Origin: Roseiarcus sp963820775
GTDB taxonomy: Bacteria; Pseudomonadota; Alphaproteobacteria; Rhizobiales; Beijerinckiaceae
NCBI GenBank assembly: GCA_963820775.1
Contig: CAWGBF010000008.1
Location: 868,001 to 932,000 of the forward strand
Direction: 5' to 3'
DNA: 64,000 nt
Both the position numbers and the translations under genes were made by a program. Below are positions 37,292 through 46,796 of this stretch, one piece after another (within the stretch, counting starts at the first letter, position 1; every line of letters starts with the position of its first letter). The notes under the pieces were generated by a model. It was given only the letters and a program-made list of their open reading frames with translations, did not search any database and was not told the origin of the DNA.

Positions 37292-38443
37292 CCAAATCCC
37301 TGAAGGCGTGGCTCTCGGCTTTCCGAATCGTCAGCGAGCTGATTCAAGGTGGCGAACGAAGGAGGTTCGCCATGCCGATAGCGCTTCGGGCCGATTTTGA
37401 CGCTGCGAGGGTGAGAGCCGCGGCGAGGCGTTCGAAGGACGGGCCGCAGGCGCGGCGGTTGCTGGCGTTGGCGGCGATTTACGAAGGCGCCTCGCGCGGC
37501 GATGCGGCCCAGATCGGCGGCGTGACGGTTCAGATCATTCGCGACTGGGTTCTCAAGTTCAAGGCTCACGGGCCGGACGGCTTGATCGATCGAAAACCGC
37601 CCGGACAAGCGCCTCGGCTGAACGATGCGCATCGGGCCGCGCTGGCCGCGATCATCGAGAGCGGTCCGATCCCAGCCGCTCACGCCGTCGTTCGCTGGCG
37701 GATCGTCGATCTCCGCCAATGGGTATGGGAAGAATTCCGCCTCGTCGTCGCCAAGCAGACGTTGAGCCGCGAACCGCGCGCCATGGGCTGCCGCAAGCTT
37801 TCGCCTCGTCCTCGCCATCATGCGCAGGCGCAGGGGGCGATCGAGGATTTTAGAAAAGTCTCCACGCCCGCTTGGAGGCGATCGCGCGCCAAAAGGCGTC
37901 GAGCCCGACGCCATCGAAGTCTGGTTGGCTGACGGAAGCGCGCGTCGGCCAGAAGAACAAGATCACCCGGCGTTGGGCCAAGCGCGGCGCGCGGCCGAGC
38001 GCGCCGAAAGACCAGCGAACCGCCTCGGCCTATATTTTCGGGGCGATCTGTCCCAAGGACGGCAAGGGCGCGGCGCTCGTCATGCCCAGATGCGACACCG
38101 AAGCCATGAACCTCCACCCGGCAGAGATCGCCACGCAGATCGCGCCGGGCGCACAGGCCGCGCTTCTGGTCGATCAGGCCGGATGGCGTCTCTCCGGCAG
38201 CCTGATCGTCCCGTCCAAGATCACGTTGATCGCATTGCCGGCCAACGGCCCCGAACGGAACCCGCAAGAAAATATCTGGCGGTTCATGCGCGATAATTGG
38301 CTCTCGAACCGGATCTTCAAATCCTACCATGATATCGTCGATCACTGCTGCGCCCCCTGGAACAAGCTCGTCGATCAGCCCCGGAAAATCATGTCCATCG
38401 GTCTGCGCGATTGGGCGTATCGGTCATGATCAGAGAGTCTTTG
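37292..38443 (+). mobile_element. IS630-family element, copy 1
   Basis: The left end TACCAAATCCCTGAAGG (from 37290) and the right end GAGTCTTTGTA form terminal inverted repeats matching the second copy at 59282-60436, and TA dinucleotides flank the element on both sides, as expected for the TA target of IS630. The element is about 1.15 kb and carries one frameshifted transposase gene. It lies just after bolA, 93 bases before an IS256 element. Confidence 0.85.
37372..38429 (+). pseudogene. IS630-family DDE transposase, copy 1
   Basis: The first frame (37372-37932) begins MPIALRADFDAARVRAAARR and has the winged-helix/HTH part (RGDAAQIGGVTVQIIRDWV). The DDE domain continues in a second frame to 38429: EARVGQKNKITRRWAKRGAR, then Asp in LLVDQAGW and Glu in ERNPQENIWRF. 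The frame change lies at TTTTAGAAAAG near 37850, the same place as in copy 2, so it may be a -1 frameshift site. Two more single-base differences near 37894 and 37931 (one A lost, one G gained) garble GVEPDAIEVWLAD, including the first catalytic Asp. This copy is probably dead. Confidence 0.82.
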
Positions 38444-38536
38444 TATAAGTTCGCTGCATGATGGCGCCGTGAACCTGCGGTGGCCCGACGACAAGGGTCA
38501 GAGGCGCGGCCTCATGGCGGCCGGCCAGCAGCAAGA

Positions 38537-39958
38537 TCGTGTCCCCGGTTGTGGTGTAGCGACGACGGGCGTCGGCGTTTTCCGGTGTGGTCCGGATTGG
38601 TCAGATGACCATGGCTGGCAATCCGACGATGGGGATCATCGCTCAGGGCGGGGTTTCCAGCGTCATGTAGCGGGCGCGCTGTACCGCCCATTTGTCGTTC
38701 TGCTCGAGCAGGATTGCGCCGACGAGCCTGGCGGTGGCCTCGTCGTTGGGAAGATGCCGACGACGTCGGTTCGCCGTTTGATCTCGCCGTTGAGCCGTTC
38801 GAGGCCGTTGGTGGAGTGCAGCTTCGACCAATGCTCGGCGGGAAAGCTCATATAGGCGAGGACGTCGTCCTCGGCCTCGTCCATAAAGCCGGCGAGTTTG
38901 GGGAGCTTCGGCCTGAGCTGGTCGGCGACCCTTCGCCACTGCGCCTTGGCGCTGGCTTGCGCGAAGGCGGTCGCCATGAAGGCCGAGACGACGCGCCGGC
39001 TGCTCTTGCCAGCGTGGGCGAGCGCGTTGCGCATGATATGGACCAGGCGGCGCCGCCAGGTCGCGTTCATCAGCTTGGCGGCAGCGGCCTTGACGCCCTC
39101 ATGGGCGTCCGAGACGACGAGCTTGACGCCGCGCAGGCCGCTGCTTGCGCAAAAACTCGGCCCAGAATGTCTCGGCCTCCGAGGGGCCGATGTCCATGCC
39201 GAGCCCCTCGCGCCGGCCGTCCGTGTTGACCCCGCCCGCGACGATGACGGCGACAGACACAATGGGGTGGTTACGGCGGACCTTCACGCAGGTCGCGTCC
39301 AGCCAGACATAAGGCCAATCGCCTTCGAGAGGGCGATCGAGGAAAGCCTTCACCCGCACGTCGATCTCCTCGCACAGCCGCGACGCCTGGCTCTTGGAGA
39401 CGCCGGTTGCGCCCATCGCTCGGACGAGATCGTCAACCGAGCGGGTCGAGACGCCATGGACCCTCGGGTCAAGCCCGAGGGCAGGCGTAGGCTTCCTGGA
39501 TCACGGCGGTCAGCGCCTTCTCGGCCATGCGCCGCGGCTCGAGGAAGCTTGGAAAGTACGAGCCCTTGCGCAGCTTGGGGATGCGAAGCTCCGCCGTCCC
39601 GGCTCTCGTCTCCCAGTCCCGCTCCCGATAGCCGTTGGGCTGGGCGAGCCGGTCGGGCGAGCGTTCGCCATGGGCGAGGCCGGTTCTGACACCCACTTCC
39701 ATCTCCATCAGCCGCTCAGCGGCGAGGCGATCCTGTCGCGCAAAATGTCCGCGTCGGGGGCCTTCTCCACAAGCCTGCTAAGGTTCATCATCTCATCGGT
39801 CATCGGGGGTTTCCTCGGTTTGCGTTTGCGATTCGCAACCCGAACCTACCGAAAAACCGCCGATGGCCGCCGCAAGCCGCTTCACTCGCTACAGCGCTAT
39901 GAAAAGCGCGCTTCGCGAGCGGCTTGCTCCGCCTCAGCTACACCACGCGCCGGGACAC
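38537..39958 (-). mobile_element. IS256-family element, degraded
   Basis: Imperfect terminal inverted repeats were found: GTGTCCCCGGTTGTGGTGTA from 38537, and on the other strand GTGTCCCGGCGCGTGGTGTA from 39958. The 1.42-kb length and the transposase inside fit IS256. No 8-9 bp target duplication is evident. It lies between the first IS630 copy and a MITE. Confidence 0.75.
38643..39803 (-). pseudogene. IS256-family (mutator-type) transposase, multiply frameshifted
   Basis: Pieces of one transposase are spread over three frames. Starting at ATG 39803: MTDEMMNLSRLVEKAPDADI, then after a shift MEMEVGVRTGLAHGER and LRIPKLRKGSYFPSFLEPRR. After another shift comes SKSQASRLCEEIDVRVKAFL with WLDATCVKVR (first Asp of the DDE triad). 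Next are KLVVSDAHEGVKAAAAKLM (second Asp) and STNGLERLNGEIKRRTDVVG (Glu), and finally LLEQNDKWAVQRARYM. At least four frame changes are needed, so the gene is inactive. Confidence 0.85.
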
Positions 39959-39983
39959 CACCTGGCCTACGTCCGAACCTCGT

Positions 39984-40102
39984 CTAGCAGGCTGTTGAAA
40001 AACTCATTTCCGCCGTAGTTCGATTCCGTTCCGGACTCCGTTGGATTCTATTGTGTTCACGGTTTCGACCCCACGCGGCGGACTTTTTCAACAGCCTGCT
40101 AG
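39984..40102. mobile_element. 119-bp MITE with perfect 19-bp inverted repeats
   Basis: CTAGCAGGCTGTTGAAAAA at 39984-40002 is the exact reverse complement of 40084-40102. The 81-bp interior has no coding potential. The outer CTAG on both sides could be a 4-bp target duplication. The GGCTGTTGAAAAA core resembles the GGCYGTGYGAAAAGG ends of the IS1182 element at 50014-51608, so a transposase of that family may mobilise it. This is a non-autonomous element by all visible criteria. Confidence 0.75.
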
Positions 40103-40507
40103 AGCGGATCAACATCGCAAGACTCAACGATCCTTAGCGAGCGATGTTGTCGCTGGTCTGAGATCGCTGGCGAGGTTGGAGGCTTCTCTTTCCCAACGTC
40201 CCCGGCGTCATCGAAGGGCCAATGACTCGTGCCCCAGGCACCGATGAATGGTCCTCCACGCAAAAGCTTTGGAGAATCGAAACCCTGCTCCGAGAGTAGC
40301 GAACCGGTCTCCGGCTCTAGACAGCTAGGTCGCACACGAAACAGTTTTCTAGCGCCGGAGACAAAGCCGTCGAGTTGGGCCAATCGAAGAGCCGAGGAGA
40401 GACGACCAGGGATCGCCTCTCCCCCTTCCAAGCTCCTCTCCTCCTTCCAAGATATTGATAAGTGGTGTCTTCCTGGAGCCTTGCTCCGAACTCACAAACA
40501 CACCGAG
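40103..40507. other. Region between MITE and tRNA without a recognised gene
   Basis: A 110-codon open frame on the minus strand (40099-40431) has no recognisable motif. A pyrimidine-rich direct repeat (CTCCTCTC...CTTCCAAG twice) is at about 40418-40451. I see nothing else. Confidence 0.4.
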
Positions 40508-40583
40508 TGGTGGGCCGGGCAGGACTCGAACCTGCAACCAGACCGTTATGAGCGGCCGGCTCTAACCATTGAGCTACCGGCCC
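40508..40583 (-). tRNA. tRNA with CAT anticodon (Ile2 or elongator Met)
   Basis: The minus strand folds as a full 76-nt tRNA: acceptor GGGCCGG/CCGGCCC, D-arm GCTC...GAGC, anticodon arm GGCCG-CTCATAA-CGGTC (one weak pair), T-arm GCAGG-TTCGAGT-CCTGC, and a genomically encoded CCA. The anticodon is CAT. The CTCATAA loop occurs in both tRNA-Ile2 (C34 modified to lysidine) and elongator tRNA-Met; the D-loop AATGGTTA is closer to Ile2. It is not an initiator (no GGG/CCC anticodon stem). Confidence 0.92.
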
Positions 40584-40709
40584 GACCGGGGGCGCCTCCC
40601 GAGGGTAAAGCGCAAAACGCGCGCGGTGGCAATGCGATCTCGCATAAACGGGCCGGTGGCGCCCGCGCCAATCGTTTACCCTAGGGCGCGGCGAAGCCGC
40701 GGACGCTCG

Positions 40710-41602
40710 TTAGGCCGTGTAATTGGCGCTGTCGCCGCCGGTCACGTCGTAGGTTGCGCCGCTCACCATTTAGGCTTCGTCGGACGCGAGGAACACAACT
40801 GCGGGCGCAATCGCGTCAGGCTCGATCCACGGAACGCCTAGCGGCGACTTTGCGCTGAGTCTCGTTTTCGCTTCGGCTTCCAGAGCAGCGGTCGGTTGCG
40901 CGGAATCGAGATCGTCGACGGCCTGTGCATACCGCTGCCGGTGTCGGGTGAGGGGCGTGTCGATGAGGCCGGGAATGACGGCGTTCACCGTGATCTTGTG
41001 TACGCCGAGCTCGAGCGCTGCCGATTTCATGAGCCCGATGATGCCCCATTTGGACGCGGAATAGGCGGCGCCAAACTTGGTGCCGTGCCATCCTTGCGTG
41101 GATGAAGTGACGATGATGCGTCCGCCGCCGTTCTTGACCAGATGCGGCGCAACGGCGCGAATGGCGTTGCAGGTCCCGGTCAGGTTGACGTCGATCGTGT
41201 CCTGCCAGTCGGCGTCCTGCAAGTCGAGGATCGGTTTGAAGGTCTGGATGCCGGCGTTCGCGAACAGGATGTCGAGCCGGCCAAAGGCGGCTCGCGCCTG
41301 GTCGGCAGCCGCGCGCAGAGCGGGAAGATCACGTTGGTCGAGACGCGCTTCAAGCCAGCGCGCCCCAGCGGCCTCGACCATTCGCCCGGTTTCAGCCAAT
41401 TCCTCGGGGGTCGCGGGCGCAACCTCGAGCGTCGAACTGACCGGTCCGGCAATGTCGATGCCCATCACGTTAGCCTCCTCGCGGGCGAAGGCGACGCGGT
41501 GGCGCGCCCGATGCCCCAGGCGGCGCCAGTCACGATCGCGGCTTTGCCGCGCAGGCGACCTGAGCGTTGGGCGCCCTGCGATGCCTGGGCGGTTGTGGTC
41601 AT
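40710..41602 (-). pseudogene. SDR-family oxidoreductase, broken twice
   Basis: From ATG 41602 the N-terminus reads KAAIVTGAAWGIGRAT, the Rossmann glycine motif, then a missing base near 41500 shifts the frame; EEANVMGIDIAG onward continues in a new frame. The core is good: ILFANAGIQ, the catalytic Ser in VTSSTQGWHG, and Tyr/Lys in AYSASKWG. Near the C-terminus a TAA at 40770-40772 follows FLASDEA where relatives have an aromatic residue; the tail MVSGATYDVTGGDSANYTA runs on in frame to 40710. The call is NAD(P)-dependent short-chain dehydrogenase; the substrate is unknown. Probably non-functional unless both defects are errors. Confidence 0.8.
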
Positions 41603-41743
41603 AGTCTTCTCTCCCTCTTCACCCGCACTAAGCCAAAACCCTCGTCCACGGCGGAGCTGGCGGCATGACGTCGCCGTCCGGCCGTATTGGCGCCTTCACC
41701 GAACCGCTGTAGGAGAGGGCCGTTAAGCTGGGGAGGACAATCG

Positions 41744-42482
41744 ATGCTCAATACAAGTGTGATCGGCCTTTGCACGGGCGTCATCGCGCTTCTTGCGGCG
41801 CCGCTCGCCGCCTCGGCCCAGGACGCGATCGCCGCGCCTGCGCAGAAGACGATCGGCCAGCCGCAGTCGACCAAAGGCGACATGATTCCCTTGCTCGCGG
41901 TGATCAATTCGCGGGGGGCGACACTCCAGGGCAATATTCTGACGATGACCGACGTGGGGTTGAATTCCATCGTCTTCGCTGATCGTCCGTACAGAGCGGC
42001 CGGACACGTGCTGACCAAACAATTCCTGAAGGAATGGGATGAAGGAAGCGACAGTTTCGCCAAGGATCCTCCGAACGCCACGATCTCGGTGCTCAGCGCG
42101 GACGGCGATACGGTTGAAGACGCCGTCGTGATTCTCGAAATCGCCAAAGCTCGATGGCGACAAGCTGACCTTCGAGGTGACTGTGCTCGAAGGAGGCCTG
42201 TCGAAGGCGACGGGACCAGCTTCCCTGTTCATCGACTGGTTCGCCGCGCGGGGTTATGGTGGTCGCGGATTTGTCGCCGGCGGGGGCTACCGCGGCGGGT
42301 GGCACGGCGCCTGGTACGCACATCCCGGCGCGGGATTCGCGGCGGGGGCCGCGGTCGGCCTCGGCGCGGCGGCGGTCGGGGCGGCGGCCGCGAGCGCCTA
42401 CTATCACCCCTACGCATATCCGTACTACGCTCCGCCGCCACCGCCGGCCTGCGGTTATTACCCTTATCCGCCTTGCTACTGA
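41744..42482 (+). pseudogene. Exported Gly/Ala/Tyr-rich protein, frameshifted
   Basis: ATG 41744, behind GGGGAGGAC, starts a signal peptide (SVIGLCTGVIALLAAPLAAS). The mature N-terminal half (KGDMIPLLAVINSRGATLQG, then LNSIVFADRPYRAAGHVLTK) looks like a globular beta-rich domain. At about 42145 an extra base changes the frame; the continuation reads PKLDGDKLTFEVTVLEGGLS, then FIDWFAARGYGGRGFVAGGG and an Ala/Tyr/Pro-rich end YYAPPPPP...YPPCY. I recognise no named family. The composition of the tail suggests a cell-surface or envelope location. Confidence 0.6.
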
Positions 42483-42568
42483 GGCGAATGCGAATGCGCA
42501 GGTCGATGCGTCCATGGACTTCGCGTAGCCTGAGCGGCTACGGGGGGCGCTTGTCGAGGGAGGTGACT

Positions 42569-43057
42569 ATGCTGGGGAATGTTTTGACGCGCCGCGCCGC
42601 GCTTGTGAGTTTCGGCGCTATCGCCGCCGCCGGCTTGAGCGGCTGCAACACGACGCCGACCGCCGGCGTCCAACCGGCGGTCGCCTCCGGCCTTGGCGTT
42701 GGCGCGATCGAGGTCGATACGTCGCCTCTGGTGGCTTATGTCGGCAATCCGACCGCGGGCTGGGCGCAGCAAGCCTTGCCTGGCGCGCTCGCCCAGGTTT
42801 TCGGGTCCGGGGCGCCCGGCGGGCCGCCGCTTCACGTGCGGATCAATACACTCTATTTGGGCAACGGTGGACCGGGCGATCCCGACCGAATGAGAGGCGT
42901 CGCGACGTTCGCGGGCCATGCGATCAACGTGCGGGCGACCTCGACCTATTGGCCGAGCCCGACCGATCAGGCCCTGCCCGAGCAGGCGCTGCAGGGCCGG
43001 GTGCAGGCGCTGTCGGTCGCTTTCGCGTACCGGCTGAAGAGAAGGCTCGGGGCGTGA
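42569..43057 (+). CDS. Putative lipoprotein of unknown function
   Basis: ATG 42569 follows GAGGGAGGTGACT, a good ribosome site. The product of 162 residues starts with twin-Arg-like LTRRAALVSFGAIAAAG and a lipobox LSGC (Cys26), so it should be lipid-anchored. The mature part has VGAIEVDTSPLVAYVGNPTA, a helix QQALPGALAQVF and LHVRINTLYLGNGGPGDPDR, features of small beta-sandwich envelope proteins, but no family is recognised. It follows the exported Gly-rich protein by 86 bases and may share its transcript. Confidence 0.7.
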   Translation: MLGNVLTRRAALVSFGAIAAAGLSGCNTTPTAGVQPAVASGLGVGAIEVDTSPLVAYVGNPTAGWAQQALPGALAQVFGSGAPGGPPLHVRINTLYLGNGGPGDPDRMRGVATFAGHAINVRATSTYWPSPTDQALPEQALQGRVQALSVAFAYRLKRRLGA

Positions 43058-43079
43058 AAGCCCGCGAAGGGCTATCGCC

Positions 43080-43415
43080 CTATTTGATCTGACCGCGCGC
43101 GCGTTTGGTCTTCACCGCTTTGGCGGCCGCTTCCTTGCGGTGAGGTTGCGGATGAACGCCGAGATCGCGCCATGACGTCTCCGAAATCTCGACGTCATAA
43201 TGCTCGGCCGCCTTCTTGATGTTGGCGAAAGCCAACGCCCGATCGTCATCGGAAACGTCTGTGACCTGATCGAAGCGCGCGACGGCGTTGCGGACGTGCT
43301 TCGCATCGGTCAGCGGCTCCTTGCGTTGGTTCGGAAAGGCGAAGACCGTGTCGGGCAAGCCGGCTTTCGCCGTGAGCTGCCCATGCGCCTCATGAGGTTT
43401 CCAGGTCGCTTGCAT
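43080..43415 (-). CDS. DUF6582-like small protein
   Basis: A 111-residue basic protein. The centre (LPDTVFAFPNQRKEPLTDAK, then HVRNAVARFDQVTDVSDDDR and FANIKKAAEHYDVEI) matches the pattern of DUF6582-type proteins: a FAFP strand, a D-x-x-H-V-R-N-A helix and a second helix with K-K-A-A-x-x-Y. The C-terminus is Lys/Arg rich. The function of the family is unknown. The gene converges with the lipoprotein gene. Confidence 0.65.
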   Translation of the reverse strand: MQATWKPHEAHGQLTAKAGLPDTVFAFPNQRKEPLTDAKHVRNAVARFDQVTDVSDDDRALAFANIKKAAEHYDVEISETSWRDLGVHPQPHRKEAAAKAVKTKRARGQIK

Positions 43416-43543
43416 CGGGAACTCCTTGATTCCGCCTCGGGCGCGGACCGCGCGCCCAAGCCAAGGGTGCTACAACGGAAACTCACGAGGAGCCTCTTTT
43501 GTTCGCAAACGCCGGGGCGCGCTCGTGGCTTCGCCAAGATAAC

Positions 43544-44842
43544 CTACCCGCCCACGGCGGCGCCGGACGCAAGGCGCTGCACCCCGCCTGCCCGCCGGCG
43601 ATAGAGCGCAAGCGTCGCGATCAGGCCGCAGACCGCCGCGAAGCTCATCCAGTAGCCGGGCGCGGCCTTGTCGCCGGTGTGCGCGATCAACCAGGTCGAG
43701 ATCAGGAGCGACGACCCGCCGAGCGTAGTCGCGAGGCTATAGGCGAGCGAAAAACCCGAAATGCGCACCGAGGCCGGAATGACCTCGGTCAGCGCTACGA
43801 CCATCGCGCCGTTGTAGCAGGCGTAAATGAACGAGAGCCACAGCTCGACCATGAGCATCCGATCGAAGCTCGGCCCCCTCACCAGCCAGGCGAGCGCAGG
43901 ATAGGCGGTCAGAAGGGCGAGAAAGGCGAAGGCGATGAGGATCGGCTTGCGGCCGATCCGATCCGAAAGGGCGCCCGAGACCGGCAGCCAGAAGAAATTC
44001 GACGCCGCAACCGCAATCGTCACCAGGAGGGCATCGGACTCGGTGAGCTTGAGCACGCCCCTGCCGAAGGTCGGCGTGTAGACGGTGATGAGATAGAACG
44101 ACACCGTCGTCATGATGACCATGGCCACGCCGCCGACCACGAGACGCCAGTTGGCGCCCAGCGTGGCGAAGATCTGCCGTGTCGTCGGGTGGACTTTCCG
44201 GGCCGCGAATTCGGGCGTCTCCTCTAGCCTACGCCTAATCATGTACAGGAACGGCACGATGGCGCAGCCGATGAAGAACGGAATGCGCCAGCCCCAGCCT
44301 GAGGCGGCTTCATGCGTCATCAAGCTGGCGATCGCGTAACCGATGAGCACGGCGCACACCACCGCGACCTGTTGGCTCGCTGATTGCCAGGAGACATAGA
44401 AGCCTTTGTTTCCGGGGGTCGCCATCTCCGACAGGTAGACTGAGACGCCGCCGAGCTCGACGCCGGCCGAGAATCCCTGCAGGAGCCGCCCGAGCACCAC
44501 CAGCGACGGCGCAAGCACGCCGATGGTCGCATAGCCCGGGAGGAACGCGATGAGGATGGTCCCGCAAGCCATGATCGAGAGGGTGAGGATAAGGCCTTTG
44601 CGGCGGCCGATGCGGTCGACGTACGGTCCCAGCACAAGCGCGCCGATCGGGCGCATCGCAAACCCCGCTGCGAAGCTCAAGAAAGTGGCCATCAGCGAGG
44701 CGTAGGGGTCATCGCTCGGGAAGAAGGTCTGTCCAATCTGCCGGGCGTAGATGCCGAACAGAAAGAAGTCATACATTTCGAGAAAATTGCCGCTGGTGAC
44801 GCGCAGAACGGTCTTGGCTTTCTCGAAGCCTGTCTGACCCAT
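43544..44842 (-). CDS. MFS metabolite:proton symporter, citrate-type
   Basis: The 432-residue protein has 12 predicted transmembrane helices. It starts at ATG 44842 with GQTGFEKAKTVLRVTSGNFL, followed by EMYDFFLFGIYARQIG and the MFS motif in YVDRIGRRKGLILTLS; the sugar/metabolite-type loop signature is repeated in SDRIGRKPILIAFAF. The layout is that of the metabolite:H+ symporter family that includes citrate, tricarballylate and alpha-ketoglutarate carriers (CitA/TcuC/KgtP-like). The longer open frame from 45046 is not used because it would read through the promoter region shared with the divergent MmcQ gene. It is intact. Confidence 0.85.
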   Translation of the reverse strand: MGQTGFEKAKTVLRVTSGNFLEMYDFFLFGIYARQIGQTFFPSDDPYASLMATFLSFAAGFAMRPIGALVLGPYVDRIGRRKGLILTLSIMACGTILIAFLPGYATIGVLAPSLVVLGRLLQGFSAGVELGGVSVYLSEMATPGNKGFYVSWQSASQQVAVVCAVLIGYAIASLMTHEAASGWGWRIPFFIGCAIVPFLYMIRRRLEETPEFAARKVHPTTRQIFATLGANWRLVVGGVAMVIMTTVSFYLITVYTPTFGRGVLKLTESDALLVTIAVAASNFFWLPVSGALSDRIGRKPILIAFAFLALLTAYPALAWLVRGPSFDRMLMVELWLSFIYACYNGAMVVALTEVIPASVRISGFSLAYSLATTLGGSSLLISTWLIAHTGDKAAPGYWMSFAAVCGLIATLALYRRRAGGVQRLASGAAVGG

Positions 44843-44980
44843 GGCGGCTCCTTCGCGCGGCGCGCTTTCCCCAGCGAGGAGATTACGCGTGTCGCTTGTC
44901 TCCGCAAAACGGCCGGGGCCGCGTTGCTGTTCGCCTACCGCGCGCCTATTCTGGAGCGGCCAGCCGATGAGACGCCGCCG

Positions 44981-45322
44981 ATGGTCGACGCCGCCGACTT
45001 CCGCCGCATCGCGCTCTCGTTCGCGGGGGCGGGCGAATATCCGCATTTCGATCGCCGCGCCTTCAAGGGGCGCGTCACCTTCGCGACGCTCGCGCCGGAC
45101 GAACTCAACGCCAACATCAAATTTGCGCCGGACGAACAGGCGCTCAAATGCGCGGTCGCGCCCGCCGCCTTCTCGGCCCTCGACAACGCCTGGGGCCGGC
45201 GCGGCTGGACGCGCGCTACGCTCGCGGCCTTAAACGAAGCGGAACTGCGGGCGGCGCTGGAAATGGCTTGGCGCCATGCGGCGCCAAAGGTGAAAACGCG
45301 AAAGCGGCGCAGCAGCGCTTAA
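44981..45322 (+). CDS. MmcQ/YjbR-family protein
   Basis: ATG 44981 gives a 113-residue protein with the family pattern: VDAADFRRIALSFAGAGEYP, HFDRRAFKGRVTFATLAPDE, ANIKFAPDEQALKCA and WGRRGWTRATLAALNEAELR. The MmcQ/YjbR fold is a small CyaY-like or double-wing domain proposed to bind DNA; biological roles are unclear. A basic tail (KVKTRKRRSSA) ends it. It is divergent from the MFS gene and 28 bases ahead of the cupin gene, probably one transcript. Confidence 0.82.
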   Translation: MVDAADFRRIALSFAGAGEYPHFDRRAFKGRVTFATLAPDELNANIKFAPDEQALKCAVAPAAFSALDNAWGRRGWTRATLAALNEAELRAALEMAWRHAAPKVKTRKRRSSA

Positions 45323-45350
45323 AGTGTTCCAGCGACCAGGAGCATTGTTC

Positions 45351-45767
45351 ATGGAAGAAGCGAAAGCGATCCGTAAGCCGATCGTCGTCCCGCCCGAGCA
45401 GGGTCGCGATTACCCGATGGGCCGGATACGCGCGGTGTTCAAAGCCGACACCGACCAGACGGCCGGTCGCTATTCGGTGTCGGAGTGGTGGCTCGAGCCG
45501 CGCACGCGCGGACCGCACGTGCATCAACACCATGAGGACCACGTATTCTACGTCATCGCGGGAACTTTGAGCGTGCGCCTCAACGAGGGCTGGCATGATG
45601 CGGCCAGGGGAAGTTACCTGGTCATTCCAGGAGGAACGCCTCACACTTTTGAGAATCGGGGATCGGTCCCCGCAGGCTTCATATCCTTCAATTCACCCGG
45701 CGGGTTTGAAACGAGGATGGTCGATATCGCGCCCGCGCTGGCGTCGGAAGATCTTCGAATGGAGTGA
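45351..45767 (+). CDS. Cupin-domain protein
   Basis: ATG 45351, behind CCAGGAG, starts a 138-residue single cupin. Cupin motif 1 is GPHVHQHHEDHVFYVIAGTL with the metal-binding His-x-His and Glu, and motif 2 is the segment VIPGGTPHTFEN. Such proteins bind a divalent metal and range from dioxygenases to sugar-binding proteins; the substrate cannot be told. It probably forms a two-gene unit with the MmcQ/YjbR gene. Confidence 0.85.
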   Translation: MEEAKAIRKPIVVPPEQGRDYPMGRIRAVFKADTDQTAGRYSVSEWWLEPRTRGPHVHQHHEDHVFYVIAGTLSVRLNEGWHDAARGSYLVIPGGTPHTFENRGSVPAGFISFNSPGGFETRMVDIAPALASEDLRME

Positions 45768-45791
45768 GACGGCGTTAGGGCCGGAGCTCCG

Positions 45792-46634
45792 TCAGGAGCG
45801 CAAGCCCGGAAGCTTCTCGCTCTCGGTCCATAGCCTCTTCGCAGCCACGTCGTCGTGCGCCGCCGCCGACGGTTCGGTGATCTTGCGCTTGACGAAGTAC
45901 TGCCCTGTCGTCTTTTCGACCTCCGGCGAGGACGCGAGAAAAATGATCGTGTCGGCGCCCTTTTCCGGCGAGATGAAGAACAGCCTCACCACCGGGAGCA
46001 AACGGCCGACCCAGCCGCCGCTGGCATCGCCGAACCGCGTCGCGACAGCGCCGGGATGGAGGCAATTGGCCGTCACTCCAGTCGCGGCCAGGCGCCGGGC
46101 GAGTTCGCGGGTGAACAGGATATTGGCGAGCTTCGAGCGGCCATATACTCTAAGCCCGTTGTAGCCCTTGGAGCTCTGCAGGTCATCGAACTCGAGGCTC
46201 ACGTCTTGGTGCGCGGCCGATGACGTCGAGACGATCCGCGCCGGCGCGGAAGCCACGAGCTTCTCGCGCAGCGTCTCGGTCAGCACAAAATAGGCCATGT
46301 GGTTGAGGGCGAAGGTGAGCTCCAGGCCCTCGGGGGTCACCTGCCGTTGGGAAAAGAGAGCGCCGGCGTTGTTGATCAACACGTCGATGCGCGGCTCGCT
46401 GGCTGCGATCGCCGCGCCGACCTTGCGCGTTTCCGCCATGCTCGAGAGATCCGCGAGATGCAGGCGATGGTCGAGTCCCGGCGCTTTCGCTTGAAGCTTT
46501 TGCATCGTCGCTTGCGCGCGAGCTTCGTCCCGGGCGATGAAAACAATGCGAGCGCCCAGTCCCGCCAGCGCGAGGACAGCGACTTCGCCGATGCCCGAGG
46601 TTGCGCCGGTGGCGACGATAGTTTTGCCCTTCAT
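45792..46634 (-). CDS. Retinol-dehydrogenase-like SDR oxidoreductase
   Basis: The start was placed at ATG 46634 (MKGKTIVATGATSGIGEVAV), giving 280 residues. SDR motifs are TGATSGIG (cofactor), HLADLSSM, LINNAGALF, the catalytic Ser in IVSTSSAAH and Tyr-x-x-x-Lys in YGRSKLANI. The long C-terminal part (CLHPGAVATRFGDASGGWVG) matches the retinol dehydrogenase/WW-oxidoreductase-like group. NADP preference is likely from IARDEARA after the second strand. The gene converges with the cupin gene and is intact, unlike the SDR at 40.7-41.6 kb. Confidence 0.87.
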   Translation of the reverse strand: MKGKTIVATGATSGIGEVAVLALAGLGARIVFIARDEARAQATMQKLQAKAPGLDHRLHLADLSSMAETRKVGAAIAASEPRIDVLINNAGALFSQRQVTPEGLELTFALNHMAYFVLTETLREKLVASAPARIVSTSSAAHQDVSLEFDDLQSSKGYNGLRVYGRSKLANILFTRELARRLAATGVTANCLHPGAVATRFGDASGGWVGRLLPVVRLFFISPEKGADTIIFLASSPEVEKTTGQYFVKRKITEPSAAAHDDVAAKRLWTESEKLPGLRS

Positions 46635-46796
46635 CGGATTGATCCCTCGGCTTCGGCCTTGCGCCTCCGACACTTAAGCTCGCTGATGCGTCGCCAAAAC
46701 AGGTCGCCTGATCAAATGCTCGCGACGAGAGCGCTAACGCCGCTGGGTTTCAGCGGCGATCCACTCGCGTTACGATAACCGCGAGAGGACTGATCA

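Noticed and set aside
42200..42480. Gly/Ala-rich tail as a low-complexity artefact
   Set aside because: It follows directly on a conserved-looking strand (LTFEVTVLEGG) in frame, so it is kept as the C-terminus of the exported protein after one frameshift.
43499..44227. 242-codon plus-strand open frame rich in Arg/Glu/Gly
   Set aside because: Antisense shadow of the MFS transporter, which has the expected helices and motifs.
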